From: DAOTVC01 sp034437215
GTDB lineage: Bacteria; Chloroflexota; Anaerolineae; B4-G1; SLSP01
Assembly (NCBI GenBank): GCA_034437215.1
Contig: DAOTVC010000006.1
Location: forward strand, 10,803 to 74,802
DNA: 64,000 nt
Direction: 5' to 3'
The notes beneath the pieces were generated by a model. It saw nothing but the letters and a program-made list of their open reading frames with translations, did not search any database and was not told where the DNA came from. Made by a program: the position numbers and the translations under genes. Within the stretch, counting starts at the first letter, position 1. Each line of letters opens with the position of its first letter. Shown here piece after piece: positions 8,060-16,351 of this stretch.

Positions 8060-9235
8060 ATGACCAACGAACAGACGATCCATCCGGGTATTGCCGGCGA
8101 GCAGGTCACTGAACCGACGCCCACCGCGAAGGTCAGCCGGTGGCTGCGGAGGAATTGGGCCTTTCTCACGGTGGTGCTGGGCTTCATCCTCTTCCCCTTC
8201 GTCTTCAGCCTGATCACGGGGACGCCCGTGGACACGGGCAACGTGAAGTTCTGGCAGGGACAGTTCATCTCCATCTTCATCCTCGCCGTCTACGCCATGA
8301 GCTACGATCTACTGCTGGGCTACACCGGCGTGCTCTCCTTTGGTCACGCGGCTTTCTTCGGCGGCGGCGCCTACACTATGGCCCTCTTCCTGACCCACGC
8401 TGCCCCCAACTTCACCGCCCGCTACAGGATCATGGTCGGGTCCCTCAACATCACCGACATCCTGGTGCTCCTCGGGGGCTTCCTCCTGGCCCTCCTCGTT
8501 GCGATGCTCCTCGGGCTCCTCTTCAGCGCCGTCTCCGCGCGGGTGAAGGGGGCCTACTTCGCCATGATCACGCTGGCGATGGCGGGAGCCATCCACATCC
8601 TCTCCAAGGCCACCGACTTCGTGAAGTACACGGGGGCCGACGAGGGGCTGCACGGCGTGCCGGTGCCCGTCTTCCTCAACCCCACCCAGTTCCGCCTGCG
8701 CTTCTACTTCTTGGCGCTGGCCTTCACCGTGCTCATGTACCTCATCGCCCGCCGCGTCATCAACTCACCCGCGGGACGGGTCTTCGTCGCCCTCCGGGAG
8801 AACGAGAGCCGCGTGCAGATGATCGGCTACAACCCCGCCGTCTACCGCACGCTGGCCTTCCTCACCGCCGCCATGATCGCCGGCGCGGCGGGTGGCCTCT
8901 ACGCCGTCTGGACCATGAGCGCCACGCCCACCATGACCAGTTCGGAGCTCACCCTCGAGGCACTCATCATGACGATTGTAGGGGGCATCGGCACCTTGAT
9001 TGGACCGATGCTCGGCGCCGCTCTGATGGAGTTCTTCGGGCACTTCTTCTATCAATGGTTCGGCGCGCGCTGGCCCCTCGTCTTCGGCGTCATCTTTATC
9101 GCGCTGGTCATCTTCCTGCCCTACGGCATCGTGGGTACCTGGCAGATGCGCCGCAATCAGTGGTCGCGCGGTTGGGGACGGTGGCGTGCGCTTCTCGGAA
9201 TCCGGCGGAAGCGCCCCCAGTCCACGGAGCGGTAA
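8060..9235 (+). CDS. livM: Liv-type ABC transporter permease LivM
   Basis: A 391-residue permease. After a 35-residue cytoplasmic N-terminus come about nine membrane segments with the LivM landmarks YAMSYDLLLGYTGVLSFGHAAFFGGGAY and YFAMITLAMA, then the EAA-type loop ENESRVQMIGYNPAVYRTLAFLTAAMIAGAAGGLYA and the final GGIGTLIGPMLGA. It starts 4 bp after the livH stop and completes the importer (livK-type, G, F, H, M). A perfect hairpin at 9253-9278 ends the operon. Confidence 0.93.
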   Translation: MTNEQTIHPGIAGEQVTEPTPTAKVSRWLRRNWAFLTVVLGFILFPFVFSLITGTPVDTGNVKFWQGQFISIFILAVYAMSYDLLLGYTGVLSFGHAAFFGGGAYTMALFLTHAAPNFTARYRIMVGSLNITDILVLLGGFLLALLVAMLLGLLFSAVSARVKGAYFAMITLAMAGAIHILSKATDFVKYTGADEGLHGVPVPVFLNPTQFRLRFYFLALAFTVLMYLIARRVINSPAGRVFVALRENESRVQMIGYNPAVYRTLAFLTAAMIAGAAGGLYAVWTMSATPTMTSSELTLEALIMTIVGGIGTLIGPMLGAALMEFFGHFFYQWFGARWPLVFGVIFIALVIFLPYGIVGTWQMRRNQWSRGWGRWRALLGIRRKRPQSTER

Positions 9236-9252
9236 CACCGCTCCCGTTCCTC

Positions 9253-9278
9253 GAGCGGGCTACTGACGTAGCCCGCTC
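9253..9278 (+). terminator. hairpin after the Liv operon
   Basis: Perfect 11-bp stem GAGCGGGCTAC / GTAGCCCGCTC with loop TGAC, 18 bp after the livM stop. There is no T-run directly behind it, so it may be a processing or Rho-assisted end, or part of a dispersed repeat: the following 35 bases recur at 34568. Confidence 0.6.
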
Positions 9279-9309
9279 ACCCCACCACCCGGCGAAACCC
9301 AAAAGACCC
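9275..9309. repeat. 35-bp exact dispersed repeat, copy 1
   Basis: Bases 9275-9309 (GCTCACCCCACCACCCGGCG and on to AAAAGACCC) are identical, in the same orientation, to 34568-34602. In both places the repeat is intergenic, and here it overlaps the 3' arm of the hairpin at 9253-9278. Confidence 0.85.
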
Positions 9310-9435
9310 GTCTCCTTTTGAACCCTACCGCGAAAAAAGAGGTATCTAAAGGGGTAGGGTGCACGTCCTACCCGCTTGCGACGTGGTGGTAGAGGCGAAA
9401 AAACTACCGGCTGCCCCTCAGCGCCATCGCGCCGG

Positions 9436-9463
9436 TTGTCACTTTTATCCACTCGAGTATGAT
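9436..9463 (+). promoter_or_regulatory. sigma70-type promoter for the 9518 gene
   Basis: -35 TTGTCA (9436-9441), 16-bp spacer, -10 TATGAT (9458-9463). A start near 9470 would give a leader of about 48 nt to ATG 9518. Confidence 0.6.
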
Positions 9464-9517
9464 GTGCTCCTGTATGCTATGTTCCTGTGGAAAAATGGCT
9501 GGCAGAGGAGAGAGTTT

Positions 9518-10054
9518 ATGTCCGAATCCGGTACAAAACGACAGTGGTCACCTCCCGATGAAGCAACGATGCGGGCGCGACACCGCTGGGGTAACGTGAA
9601 GACCGTCGTCACCGGCGTTCTCGTGATCGTCTTCATCTGCTGCTTCTTCTCCACCCTCCTGGGCGTCTCCCAGAGCTATATGGGGCAGTGGTGGATGCAT
9701 GTGCCCCGCTATCCCGGCGCCCAACAGACCCAACGGTTGGAGGGGGAGGTCTGCCGCATGTACGCCATGAGCGTCTACTGCTTCGAGTGGTTCTATCGCA
9801 CCGACGAATCCGTCGAGGAGGTCATCGACTACTACGAGGAGCTCAGCTGGCGCTTTCACGACCCCATCGTCTTTGAGTGGCGACAGGGACGCCGGTTCAA
9901 CAAGGCCTGGGTCGCCGACGACTGTGACCGGATCCTGGGGGATAAATTTTGCTACCAGATCATCGTACGACCTGATCCTGACAAGGATGGTTTCACCCAG
10001 ATCTACATCCTGGAGCGGAGCGCCGTCGGGGACATCCAGAGCGTCCGGGAGTAG
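9518..10054 (+). CDS. hypothetical membrane-anchored protein
   Basis: A 178-residue protein I do not recognise. A polar N-terminus (about 28 residues) is followed by one membrane segment, VVTGVLVIVFICCFFSTLLGV. The extracytoplasmic domain begins WWMHVPRYPGAQQ and has a pattern seen in Chloroflexota proteins of unknown function: an extracellular domain where 'YPGA' is followed by FYRTDESVEEVIDYYEELSW. Four Cys residues (in EVCRMYAMSVYCFEW and DDCDRILGDKFCYQ) could pair. The next gene starts about 75 bp on in the same direction, so the two are probably co-transcribed. ATG 9518 has GGAGAGAG upstream; the longer frame to 9359 has no ribosome site. Confidence 0.65.
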   Translation: MSESGTKRQWSPPDEATMRARHRWGNVKTVVTGVLVIVFICCFFSTLLGVSQSYMGQWWMHVPRYPGAQQTQRLEGEVCRMYAMSVYCFEWFYRTDESVEEVIDYYEELSWRFHDPIVFEWRQGRRFNKAWVADDCDRILGDKFCYQIIVRPDPDKDGFTQIYILERSAVGDIQSVRE

Positions 10055-10129
10055 CCTCCTCCACCCTCCGAGGACTTGAGTTCGAAGCCAGTCGAGGAAC
10101 GGTATCTACCCTACCCAAGAAAGAGACCC

Positions 10130-13100
10130 ATGAACTCCAGATCCAACCTTTCAGCGATCGCCGTCACCGTCCTGCGCCGTCTGGGGCTGAGCCTGCTGAC
10201 GCTCCTCATCATCGCTTACCTCACCCTCTTCGGCCTTATCATGGCCGAGCGCGGTCGCGAGGGACTGCCCGCCGAACCCCTCAGCGCCGCAACGGAGGCC
10301 CTCTCCCGAACGGCCAACTACGTCACCGATCACCCAGCCACCTACTACTGGAACCGCTTCAACCAGCCGGCCCTCGACCTCGTGGCCACCACCTTCGGTC
10401 ACAGCGCCGGACTCCTCCTCGTCTCTCTGGGAACGGCGGTGGCCCTGGGGGTCCCCCTGGGCACCATCGCCGCCCTCCGCAAGCGGAAGGGCGGGGCCTC
10501 CCTCATCGTCATCCTCTCCATCCTCGGAATCTCCACGCCGAGCTTCCTGCTGGCGATGCTCTTCTGGGTGCTCAACATCCAGATTCACCGCCGCTTCGGC
10601 GTGACGGTCCTCCCCTCGGCGGGCTTCGGCTGGGACACTCACCTCATCATGCCGGCCCTCGTCCTCGCCGCCCGCCCCCTCGCTCAGATCGCCCAGGTCA
10701 CCTACGTCTCCCTCTCGGAGATCCTGGACCAGGACTTCATCCGTACCGCCCACGCCAAGGGGCTGCGTCCCGCGGTCGTCCGGCGCCGGCACGCCATACG
10801 CAACGTCCTCATCCCCATTCTCACGACCGTCGGAACCTCACTGCGCTTCTCGCTCGCCAGCCTGCCCGTCGTCGAGTACTTCTTCGAGTGGCCCGGCGTC
10901 GGGCTGATGCTCCTGGAGGCCATCCAGATGGGGATCACGCCGCTGGTCACCGACCTCATCGTCTCCCTGGGCCTCCTCTTCCTGCTCATCAACCTCGCCA
11001 TCGAGGTCGTCTACCCCCTCCTCGATCCGCGCTTGAAGGAGCAGAAGGACGAGAAACGTAGAGAAAGGCGCTCGCCGGGCGAGCGCCTTTCGGAGGCGCT
11101 GGCGAGCCTCCGCGCCCTCTTCGAAGATCTGCAGGCCCGGCTGCCCGGCAGATCCCGGGAGCCCGACCTCCGCCCGCTGCCCCCGGTGGCCAGCAACAGG
11201 GGCGGGTTGGAGTCTCCCCACGAGATGCAGGCCGAGCGCACGCGCTGGGCGCTGCGGGCACTCTACAGCAACCCCGCGCTGATCGCGGGCACCCTGCTGG
11301 TGCTTGGCTTCTTTGCCCTGGCCCTCTTCGGAGAGCGCCTTACTGCAGCCAACCCGACGGAGATTCACGGGGTGATGATGGTCGAGGGGGTGATCGGGGC
11401 ACCGCCCTACGAACCCTCTCCCACCTTCCCCTGGGGCACCGACTATCTGGGGCGAGACATGCAGGCGCTGGTGCTGGCAGGCACCACACAGACCCTCGCC
11501 CTGGCCCTCTTCGGGATGCTGGCGCGCGTCCTTTTGGGCACCCTCCTGGGCATCGCCGCCGGCTGGTGGCAGCACAGCGCCTTCGACCGCCTGGTCAACG
11601 GAGCGGTAGGCGTGTGGGCCGCCTTCCCCCTGACTATCTTCGCCATGCTCCTGATCCAGGGGCTGGGCATCCAGCAGGGGATGTGGGTCTTCATCGTAGC
11701 CCTCTCCGTCGTCGGCTGGGGAGAGGTGGCGCAATTCGTGCGGGGACAGGTCATCACGCTCAAACCCCAGCTCTACATCGAAGCGGCGCAGGCGTTGGGA
11801 GCACGCACGGGCCAGATTCTCGGCCGCCACATCCTCCCCAACCTCCTGCCCTCGCTCCTGGTGCTCGCCGTGCTGGAGACGGGCGGGGTGCTCATGCTGT
11901 TGGCGGAGCTGGGCTACCTCAACATCTTCCTCGGCGGGGGCTTCAAAGTCGAGCTCATCGGAGAGGTCATCAACCACTTCTCCGACGTCCCCGAGTGGGG
12001 CGCGCTCTTGGCCAACGTCCGGCAGTGGTGGCGCAGCTATCCCTGGATGGCCTGGTACCCGGGTCTGGCCTTCTTCCTCGCCATCCTCGCCTTCAATGTG
12101 TGGGGTGAGGGGCTGCGCCGCTTCCTGGCCGAGAGCCGGATCAACCTGGGACACCTCTTCAACCGCTACACCCTTCTGGCGGGTCTGGGTCTCGTCATCG
12201 GGTTCGGATGGGTGCTCCGCAGCACAGCCCCCCTGGGCGTCTACCGCTCCCAGGCCGAGCGCTTCGAGGCCACACGGGCGATGGAATACATCGAAGCGCT
12301 CACCGCTCCCGAGTTTGAGGGGCGCCGGAGCGGATCGGAAGGCGCCGCCCGCGCCGCCGAGTACATCGCCGCCGAGATGAAGGCCCTGGGCCTACAGCCG
12401 GCGGGCAGGGACGGAACCTACTACCAGACGATGAAGACGACGCGCCTGCGGATCACGGAGACACCCGTGGTGGAGATGGTGGACGGGCAGGGCGCCGTCG
12501 TGGAGGCGGCCGTCTACGGTGAGGACTTCCTCGAGGTGGGCGGCTTCTCCATCGCGGTCGGCGAGGTCACGGCGCCCGTCGTGGGGCTGGCGCTGGGCCC
12601 CCTGCCTCCGGAGAGCTCCGGCGACCCCTACGGACTCCGCAGCATCGAGCGTCTCCGGGGGACCATCGCCATCGTTCACGAGGAGGAGGCGCCGCGCGTG
12701 AACTTCGAGGCCTTCGAGGCTACGCTCATCGTCACCGACGATCCTGCCAAACTGAAGCGCCGCCTCTTCGCCGGGTCGGCCATGCACCGTGCAGGAGCGC
12801 CCCTCTTTCACATCACCCCGGAGCTGGGGGAGCGCCTTCTGGAGAGCGCCGGCAGCAGTCTGGCACAGCTGGAGGCGACGAGCGCCGGGCTGCAGCCGGG
12901 TGACGTAGCGGCGACGGCATCCGGCGCGCCCGTACACGTCTCCCTGCAGCTGGACCAGCTGATCGGGGTCGAGGAGCACCACGTCATCGGCTTCATCCCC
13001 GGGACGGGCGCCGCGATGGGCTCCCACATGGGCGCCGGCATGGACAACGAAGTCATCCTTCTCAGCGCCTACTACGACGGGCTCGGCATAGGCCCCGACG

Positions 13101-13639
13101 GCACCTTCTATCCGGGCGCCAACGACAACGCCAGCGGCGTCGCCGCCCTGTTGGAGATTGCGCGCGCCCTGCAGGAGGGCCCCTACCCCCCGAAGCGCAC
13201 CGTGGTCTTCGTGGCCTGGGCCGGTGGGGAGCGGAGCGAGGGGTTGAGTGTCGACAACGTCATGAACGCCAAGCTCGGCTTCCGCGAGCTCTCCGTGGAG
13301 GTGGTGCTGGAGCTGAGCGGCGTGGGGGCGGGAGAGGGAGAGGGGGTGGCGCTGGGGCAAGGCAGCAGCTACCGTCTCGTGCGCCTCTTCCAGAAGGCCG
13401 CCGGACGGCTGGGGATCGCCACGACAACGCGCGGGCGCGGTCCCCACTACGGCTTCTTCGTTCGCCCCGGCTTTGGGGGGCGGGAGGCCCTCTCCGCCTA
13501 TCTGAGCTGGGACGGCTCCGATCTCCCGGCACACACCCCGCAGGATACTCCGGCAATCATCGACCCGGAGAAACTGGACCAGACCGGAGAGCTCGTGACC
13601 CTGGTCACGACGGTCCTGAGCCGGGAGCCGGAGTACTAA
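10130..13639 (+). CDS. fusion protein: DppB-type permease + DppC-type permease + M28-like peptidase domain
   Basis: One uninterrupted frame of 1169 residues carries what are normally three genes. Residues 1-310 are a DppB/OppB permease (membrane segments, EAA loop TAHAKGLRPAVVRRRHAIRNVLIP near 204-225, end VYPLLDPRLKE). A charged linker (about 310-380) follows. Residues 380-680 are a DppC/OppC permease (WGTDYLGRDM, EAA loop EAAQALGARTGQILGRHILPNL near 550). One more membrane segment (about 680-700) precedes an M28 peptidase-like domain with a PA-type insertion. Its first zinc-ligand motif is SAYYDGLG, with Tyr where active M28 enzymes have His. The Asp of GANDNASG and the late His (PAHTPQDT) remain, and the Glu pair is altered (AGGERSEG). 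Peptide transport coupled to a degenerate peptidase is inferred. No dedicated ATPase or binding protein is adjacent; the next operon encodes oppDFABC. TTG 10076 is an alternative start. Confidence 0.85.
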   Translation: MNSRSNLSAIAVTVLRRLGLSLLTLLIIAYLTLFGLIMAERGREGLPAEPLSAATEALSRTANYVTDHPATYYWNRFNQPALDLVATTFGHSAGLLLVSLGTAVALGVPLGTIAALRKRKGGASLIVILSILGISTPSFLLAMLFWVLNIQIHRRFGVTVLPSAGFGWDTHLIMPALVLAARPLAQIAQVTYVSLSEILDQDFIRTAHAKGLRPAVVRRRHAIRNVLIPILTTVGTSLRFSLASLPVVEYFFEWPGVGLMLLEAIQMGITPLVTDLIVSLGLLFLLINLAIEVVYPLLDPRLKEQKDEKRRERRSPGERLSEALASLRALFEDLQARLPGRSREPDLRPLPPVASNRGGLESPHEMQAERTRWALRALYSNPALIAGTLLVLGFFALALFGERLTAANPTEIHGVMMVEGVIGAPPYEPSPTFPWGTDYLGRDMQALVLAGTTQTLALALFGMLARVLLGTLLGIAAGWWQHSAFDRLVNGAVGVWAAFPLTIFAMLLIQGLGIQQGMWVFIVALSVVGWGEVAQFVRGQVITLKPQLYIEAAQALGARTGQILGRHILPNLLPSLLVLAVLETGGVLMLLAELGYLNIFLGGGFKVELIGEVINHFSDVPEWGALLANVRQWWRSYPWMAWYPGLAFFLAILAFNVWGEGLRRFLAESRINLGHLFNRYTLLAGLGLVIGFGWVLRSTAPLGVYRSQAERFEATRAMEYIEALTAPEFEGRRSGSEGAARAAEYIAAEMKALGLQPAGRDGTYYQTMKTTRLRITETPVVEMVDGQGAVVEAAVYGEDFLEVGGFSIAVGEVTAPVVGLALGPLPPESSGDPYGLRSIERLRGTIAIVHEEEAPRVNFEAFEATLIVTDDPAKLKRRLFAGSAMHRAGAPLFHITPELGERLLESAGSSLAQLEATSAGLQPGDVAATASGAPVHVSLQLDQLIGVEEHHVIGFIPGTGAAMGSHMGAGMDNEVILLSAYYDGLGIGPDGTFYPGANDNASGVAALLEIARALQEGPYPPKRTVVFVAWAGGERSEGLSVDNVMNAKLGFRELSVEVVLELSGVGAGEGEGVALGQGSSYRLVRLFQKAAGRLGIATTTRGRGPHYGFFVRPGFGGREALSAYLSWDGSDLPAHTPQDTPAIIDPEKLDQTGELVTLVTTVLSREPEY
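11063..11091. repeat. perfect inverted repeat in the linker of the permease fusion
   Basis: GAAAGGCGCTCGCC and its exact complement flank a single G, giving a 14-bp perfect stem inside the coding sequence. It encodes RRSPGERL exactly in the non-conserved linker between the two permease domains. Confidence 0.8.
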
Positions 13640-13787
13640 AAAGCGTTCTTGAGGCCAATCCGGCGAAATCCTGGCGAATATTTGAACCTTTGATGCTTCA
13701 TGGTAGTATTATAAGCGGGTAAGGTCTACAAGGCCTTATGCCTTCCCAAATCTCCGAGCTTGCGACACTCGAAGGGAAAGAGCAGGG

Positions 13788-13815
13788 TTGACACGCCCTT
13801 GTGTTTCGTTATACT
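13788..13815 (+). promoter_or_regulatory. strong sigma70-type promoter of the opp operon
   Basis: -35 TTGACA (13788-13793, consensus), 16-bp spacer, -10 TATACT (13810-13815). It is the best promoter in the window and leaves a leader of about 270 nt before oppD. Confidence 0.75.
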
Positions 13816-13838
13816 TTATTCAGTAAGGTGGTCATTCT

Positions 13839-13928
13839 CAAACCTGATAGGTCCCACTCATTCTATGGTGTAGCCGTCCCTGAGGCTACCCGAGCTTCTC
13901 CTCTATTAGCTCAGACCTGTCAGGTTTG
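13839..13928 (+). ncRNA. long stem-loop in the opp leader RNA
   Basis: CAAACCTGATAGGTC (13839-13853) pairs along its full length with GACCTGTCAGGTTTG (13914-13928), with one G-U wobble. It encloses a second hairpin GTAGCC/GGCTAC. The conservation of base pairing despite the wobble suggests a functional RNA fold, but no known family was recognised. Confidence 0.5.
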
Positions 13929-13967
13929 CGGACGTTAGGAGACCCAGTCCTTCTGCAAGAAGTCGTG

Positions 13968-14004
13968 GGGGTGGTACTACGCTCACTCGAGCCCGTACCC
14001 TCCA
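13968..14004 (+). promoter_or_regulatory. T-box-like antiterminator motif in the opp leader
   Basis: The leader contains GGGGTGGTACTACGC; the T-box consensus is AGGGTGGNACCGCG. The 7-nt bulge (TGGTACT) is followed by a helix ACGCTC/GAGC..CGT and a closing CCC(T), as in T-box antiterminators. TGGT would pair with an ACCA tRNA end. A competing hairpin (CCGTA..CCTG with CAGG.TACGG) lies just behind. No specifier stem with an AGTA loop was identified and no T-run follows, so this remains a candidate only. Confidence 0.3.
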
Positions 14005-14089
14005 CCTGTTCGACAACCAGGATACGGTCCCGGCGTCCGGCAACGAAGTGACCTCGGCGTTATTCATTCTCTGAAGGAGGCTCTCATTC

Positions 14090-15094
14090 GTGGAAAACCT
14101 ACTTGAGGTACGTAACCTTCAAACGCAATTTTTCACCCAAAATGGCGTCGTCCACGCTGTCAATGGTATCTCTTACGACCTTAAAGAAGGTGAGTGCCTC
14201 GGCATCGTTGGTGAAAGCGGATGCGGCAAGAGTGTCGGGGTCCTCTCCGTCATGCGCCTCATCCCCCAGCCCCCCGGCAAGATTGTCGACGGAGAGGTCT
14301 ATTTCAAAGGGCGCAATCTGCTCGAGCTGAATGAGGAGAAGATGCGCCGCATTCGTGGCGCCGAGATCTCCATGATCTTTCAGGAGCCGATGACCTCCCT
14401 CAACCCCGTCCTCACCATCGGCTTTCAGATTATGGAGGCTCTGAAGCTGCACCAGGGGTTAGACACGGAGAAGGCCCGGCAGCGAACGGTCGAGCTACTC
14501 TCGATGGTCGGGATCCCCCAGGCCGAGGATCGTCTCGACGACTTCCCCCACCAGTTCTCGGGCGGGATGCGCCAGCGCGTGATGATCGCCATGGGGCTCT
14601 CCTGCAACCCCTCCTTGCTGATTGCCGACGAGCCCACGACGGCGCTCGACGTCACCATCCAGGCGCAGATCGTCGACCTGATCAAGGATCTGCGCGAGAA
14701 GTTGGGCATGGCCGTCATCTGGATCACCCACGACCTGGGCGTTATCGCCCGCCTGGCCGAGCGGGTGGTCGTCATGTACGCCGGCTACATCGTCGAGGAA
14801 GCCCCCGTCAAGGTGCTCTACGCGCAGCCCCGTCACCCCTACACCATCGGACTCCTGGGGTCCCTGCCCCGTCTCGACGAGCGCGGCAAGAGCTCGCGTC
14901 TGACCTCCGTGCGCGGCCAGCCCCCCGATCTCGTCTTCCTGCCCGTAGGCTGCCCCTTCGTCCCGCGCTGTGACTTCGCCCAGGAGCACTGCAAGGAAAA
15001 GATGCCACCCCTCGAGGACGTCAGCCCCGGCCACCGTGTCGCGTGCTGGGAAAAAGAGCAGACGGAAGGAATTAAACCTCATGCCAGACAATGA
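14090..15094 (+). CDS. oppD: oligopeptide ABC transporter ATP-binding protein OppD
   Basis: A 334-residue ABC ATPase: Walker A GESGCGKS near residue 42, Q-loop IFQEPMTSLNPV, signature FSGGMRQRVMIAM, Walker B LLIADEPTTALD, switch His in WITHDLGVIA. The C-terminal oligopeptide/dipeptide extension with CPFVPRCDFAQEHC is typical of OppD/DppD and probably binds a metal centre. First gene of oppDFABC; the start is GTG 14090 after GAAGGAGG. The long leader suggests regulation before or at translation. Confidence 0.93.
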   Translation: MENLLEVRNLQTQFFTQNGVVHAVNGISYDLKEGECLGIVGESGCGKSVGVLSVMRLIPQPPGKIVDGEVYFKGRNLLELNEEKMRRIRGAEISMIFQEPMTSLNPVLTIGFQIMEALKLHQGLDTEKARQRTVELLSMVGIPQAEDRLDDFPHQFSGGMRQRVMIAMGLSCNPSLLIADEPTTALDVTIQAQIVDLIKDLREKLGMAVIWITHDLGVIARLAERVVVMYAGYIVEEAPVKVLYAQPRHPYTIGLLGSLPRLDERGKSSRLTSVRGQPPDLVFLPVGCPFVPRCDFAQEHCKEKMPPLEDVSPGHRVACWEKEQTEGIKPHARQ

Positions 15095-16091
15095 AGTCCT
15101 TGTTCGCGTACGCAGTCTGAAAAAGTACTTCCCCATCACCCGCGGGCTGCTCTTTTCGCGTCACATCGGGGATACCAAGGCGGTGGATGATATCAGCTTC
15201 GATATCTACCGCGGTGAGACCCTGGGCTTGGTAGGCGAGAGCGGTTGTGGGAAGACGACCGCCGGACGTACCATCCTGCAGCTCTACAAGCCGACGGCGG
15301 GGAGCGTGGAGTACAACGGGAAAGATCTGAGCGTGCTGAGCAATCGTGAGCTGCGCGCCGTTCGCCGCAGCATCCAGATCATCTTCCAGGACCCTTACGC
15401 TTCCCTCAACCCCCGGTTGACGGTGGGCTCCATCGTGGGTGAACCGCTGGAAATCCACAAGATGGCCCAGGGCAAGGAGCTCAAGGAGCGGGTGGAGGAG
15501 CTGCTGCAGATCGTAGGGCTGAACCCCTACTTCGTCAGCCGCTATCCCCACGAGTTCTCCGGAGGTCAGCGCCAGCGCATCGGCATCGCCCGCGCCCTGG
15601 CCCTCGACCCGGAGTTTATCGTCTGTGACGAGCCCATCTCGGCCCTGGACGTCTCCATTCAGGCGCAGATCGTGAACCTGCTGGAGGATCTCCAGGCCAA
15701 GCTGGGCCTTACCTACCTCTTCATCGCCCACGACCTGAGCATGGTGCGCCACATCAGCGACCGCGTCGCCGTGATGTATCTGGGCAAGATCATGGAGCTG
15801 ACGGATAACGATACGCTCTACGAAGAGCCCCTGCACCCCTATACGCAGGCCCTTCTCTCCGCCGTGCCCATTCCCGATCCCGCTATCGAGGAGAAGCGGC
15901 AGCGCATCATTCTGAAGGGCGATCCGCCCAATCCGGCCAATCCGCCCGTGGGCTGCAACTTCAACACCCGCTGCCCGCTGGCGATGGACGTCTGTTTCGA
16001 GATCGAACCTGAACTTGTCGAGATTCAGCCCGAGCACTTCTGCGCCTGCCACCTGGTGGAGGCGCAGCAGAGTGCCGCCGAGCTGATCTAG
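15081..16091 (+). CDS. oppF: oligopeptide ABC transporter ATP-binding protein OppF
   Basis: A 336-residue ABC ATPase: Walker A GESGCGKTT, Q-loop IFQDPYASLNPRLTVG, signature FSGGQRQRIGIARAL, Walker B FIVCDEPISALD, and the C-terminal CNFNTRCPLAMDVC extension. It pairs with OppD. ATG 15081 overlaps the end of oppD by 14 bp and has GGAAGGA upstream. The longer open frame from 14970 lies inside oppD and is not used. Confidence 0.93.
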   Translation: MPDNEVLVRVRSLKKYFPITRGLLFSRHIGDTKAVDDISFDIYRGETLGLVGESGCGKTTAGRTILQLYKPTAGSVEYNGKDLSVLSNRELRAVRRSIQIIFQDPYASLNPRLTVGSIVGEPLEIHKMAQGKELKERVEELLQIVGLNPYFVSRYPHEFSGGQRQRIGIARALALDPEFIVCDEPISALDVSIQAQIVNLLEDLQAKLGLTYLFIAHDLSMVRHISDRVAVMYLGKIMELTDNDTLYEEPLHPYTQALLSAVPIPDPAIEEKRQRIILKGDPPNPANPPVGCNFNTRCPLAMDVCFEIEPELVEIQPEHFCACHLVEAQQSAAELI

Positions 16092-16176
16092 CAGATCCTG
16101 CTCCATCGACACTTCAAGCCAGCAGGACAAGTAGCTGTACGGTGGAACGCGACTTAGACAACTTGAGCACAAGCAA

Positions 16177-16230
16177 ACTGAAAGCGCTCTTGAAAGACAC
16201 CTACAAGGCTCCAGCTATTTCGCTTTCAGT
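16177..16230 (+). promoter_or_regulatory. leader hairpin before oppA
   Basis: ACTGAAAGCG (16177-16186) and CGCTTTCAGT (16221-16230) are perfectly complementary over 10 bp with a 34-nt loop. They lie in the 260-bp oppF-oppA gap. The element could stabilise the oppA mRNA or attenuate; no T-run follows. Confidence 0.45.
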
Positions 16231-16351
16231 CCGGTGGGAAGACCGACATCTACGAAAGGAGGTGGTGGCCAGGGAACGCTTGTAGCTTTGGTGTAGGGTA
16301 GTCAAGAATAAATCAGTACATCGCTAATCACACTTTCACCAAGGAGGAGAA

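Larger units (their letters stand above)
13640..14089 (+). other. 450-bp intergenic region: promoter and structured leader of the opp operon
   Basis: No coding potential was seen. It holds the promoter at 13788-13815, a long-range stem of 15 bp with one G-U pair (13839-13853 with 13914-13928), an inner 6-bp hairpin (13870-13875 with 13884-13889), a T-box-like antiterminator motif near 13970-14003, and the Shine-Dalgarno GAAGGAGG before GTG 14090. Confidence 0.7.

Noticed and set aside
6577..8280. Long open frame of 567 codons opposite livH
   Set aside because: A shadow of a GC-rich gene; its translation is rich in Arg/Gly/Glu/His low-complexity sequence and the + strand frame has clear permease motifs.
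10076..10129. TTG start at 10076 for the permease fusion
   Set aside because: GAGGA lies only one base before the TTG, and the 18 extra residues look unlike a permease N-terminus; ATG 10130 is followed directly by the first membrane segment. It stays an alternative.
12392..13534. Antisense frame of 380 codons opposite the peptidase-like domain
   Set aside because: Codon pattern and composition follow from the sense gene; no domain and no start signal.
13839..13928. Stem I (specifier stem) of a T-box
   Set aside because: The stem is paired along its full length and has no internal specifier loop or AGTA motif, so it cannot serve as Stem I as drawn.
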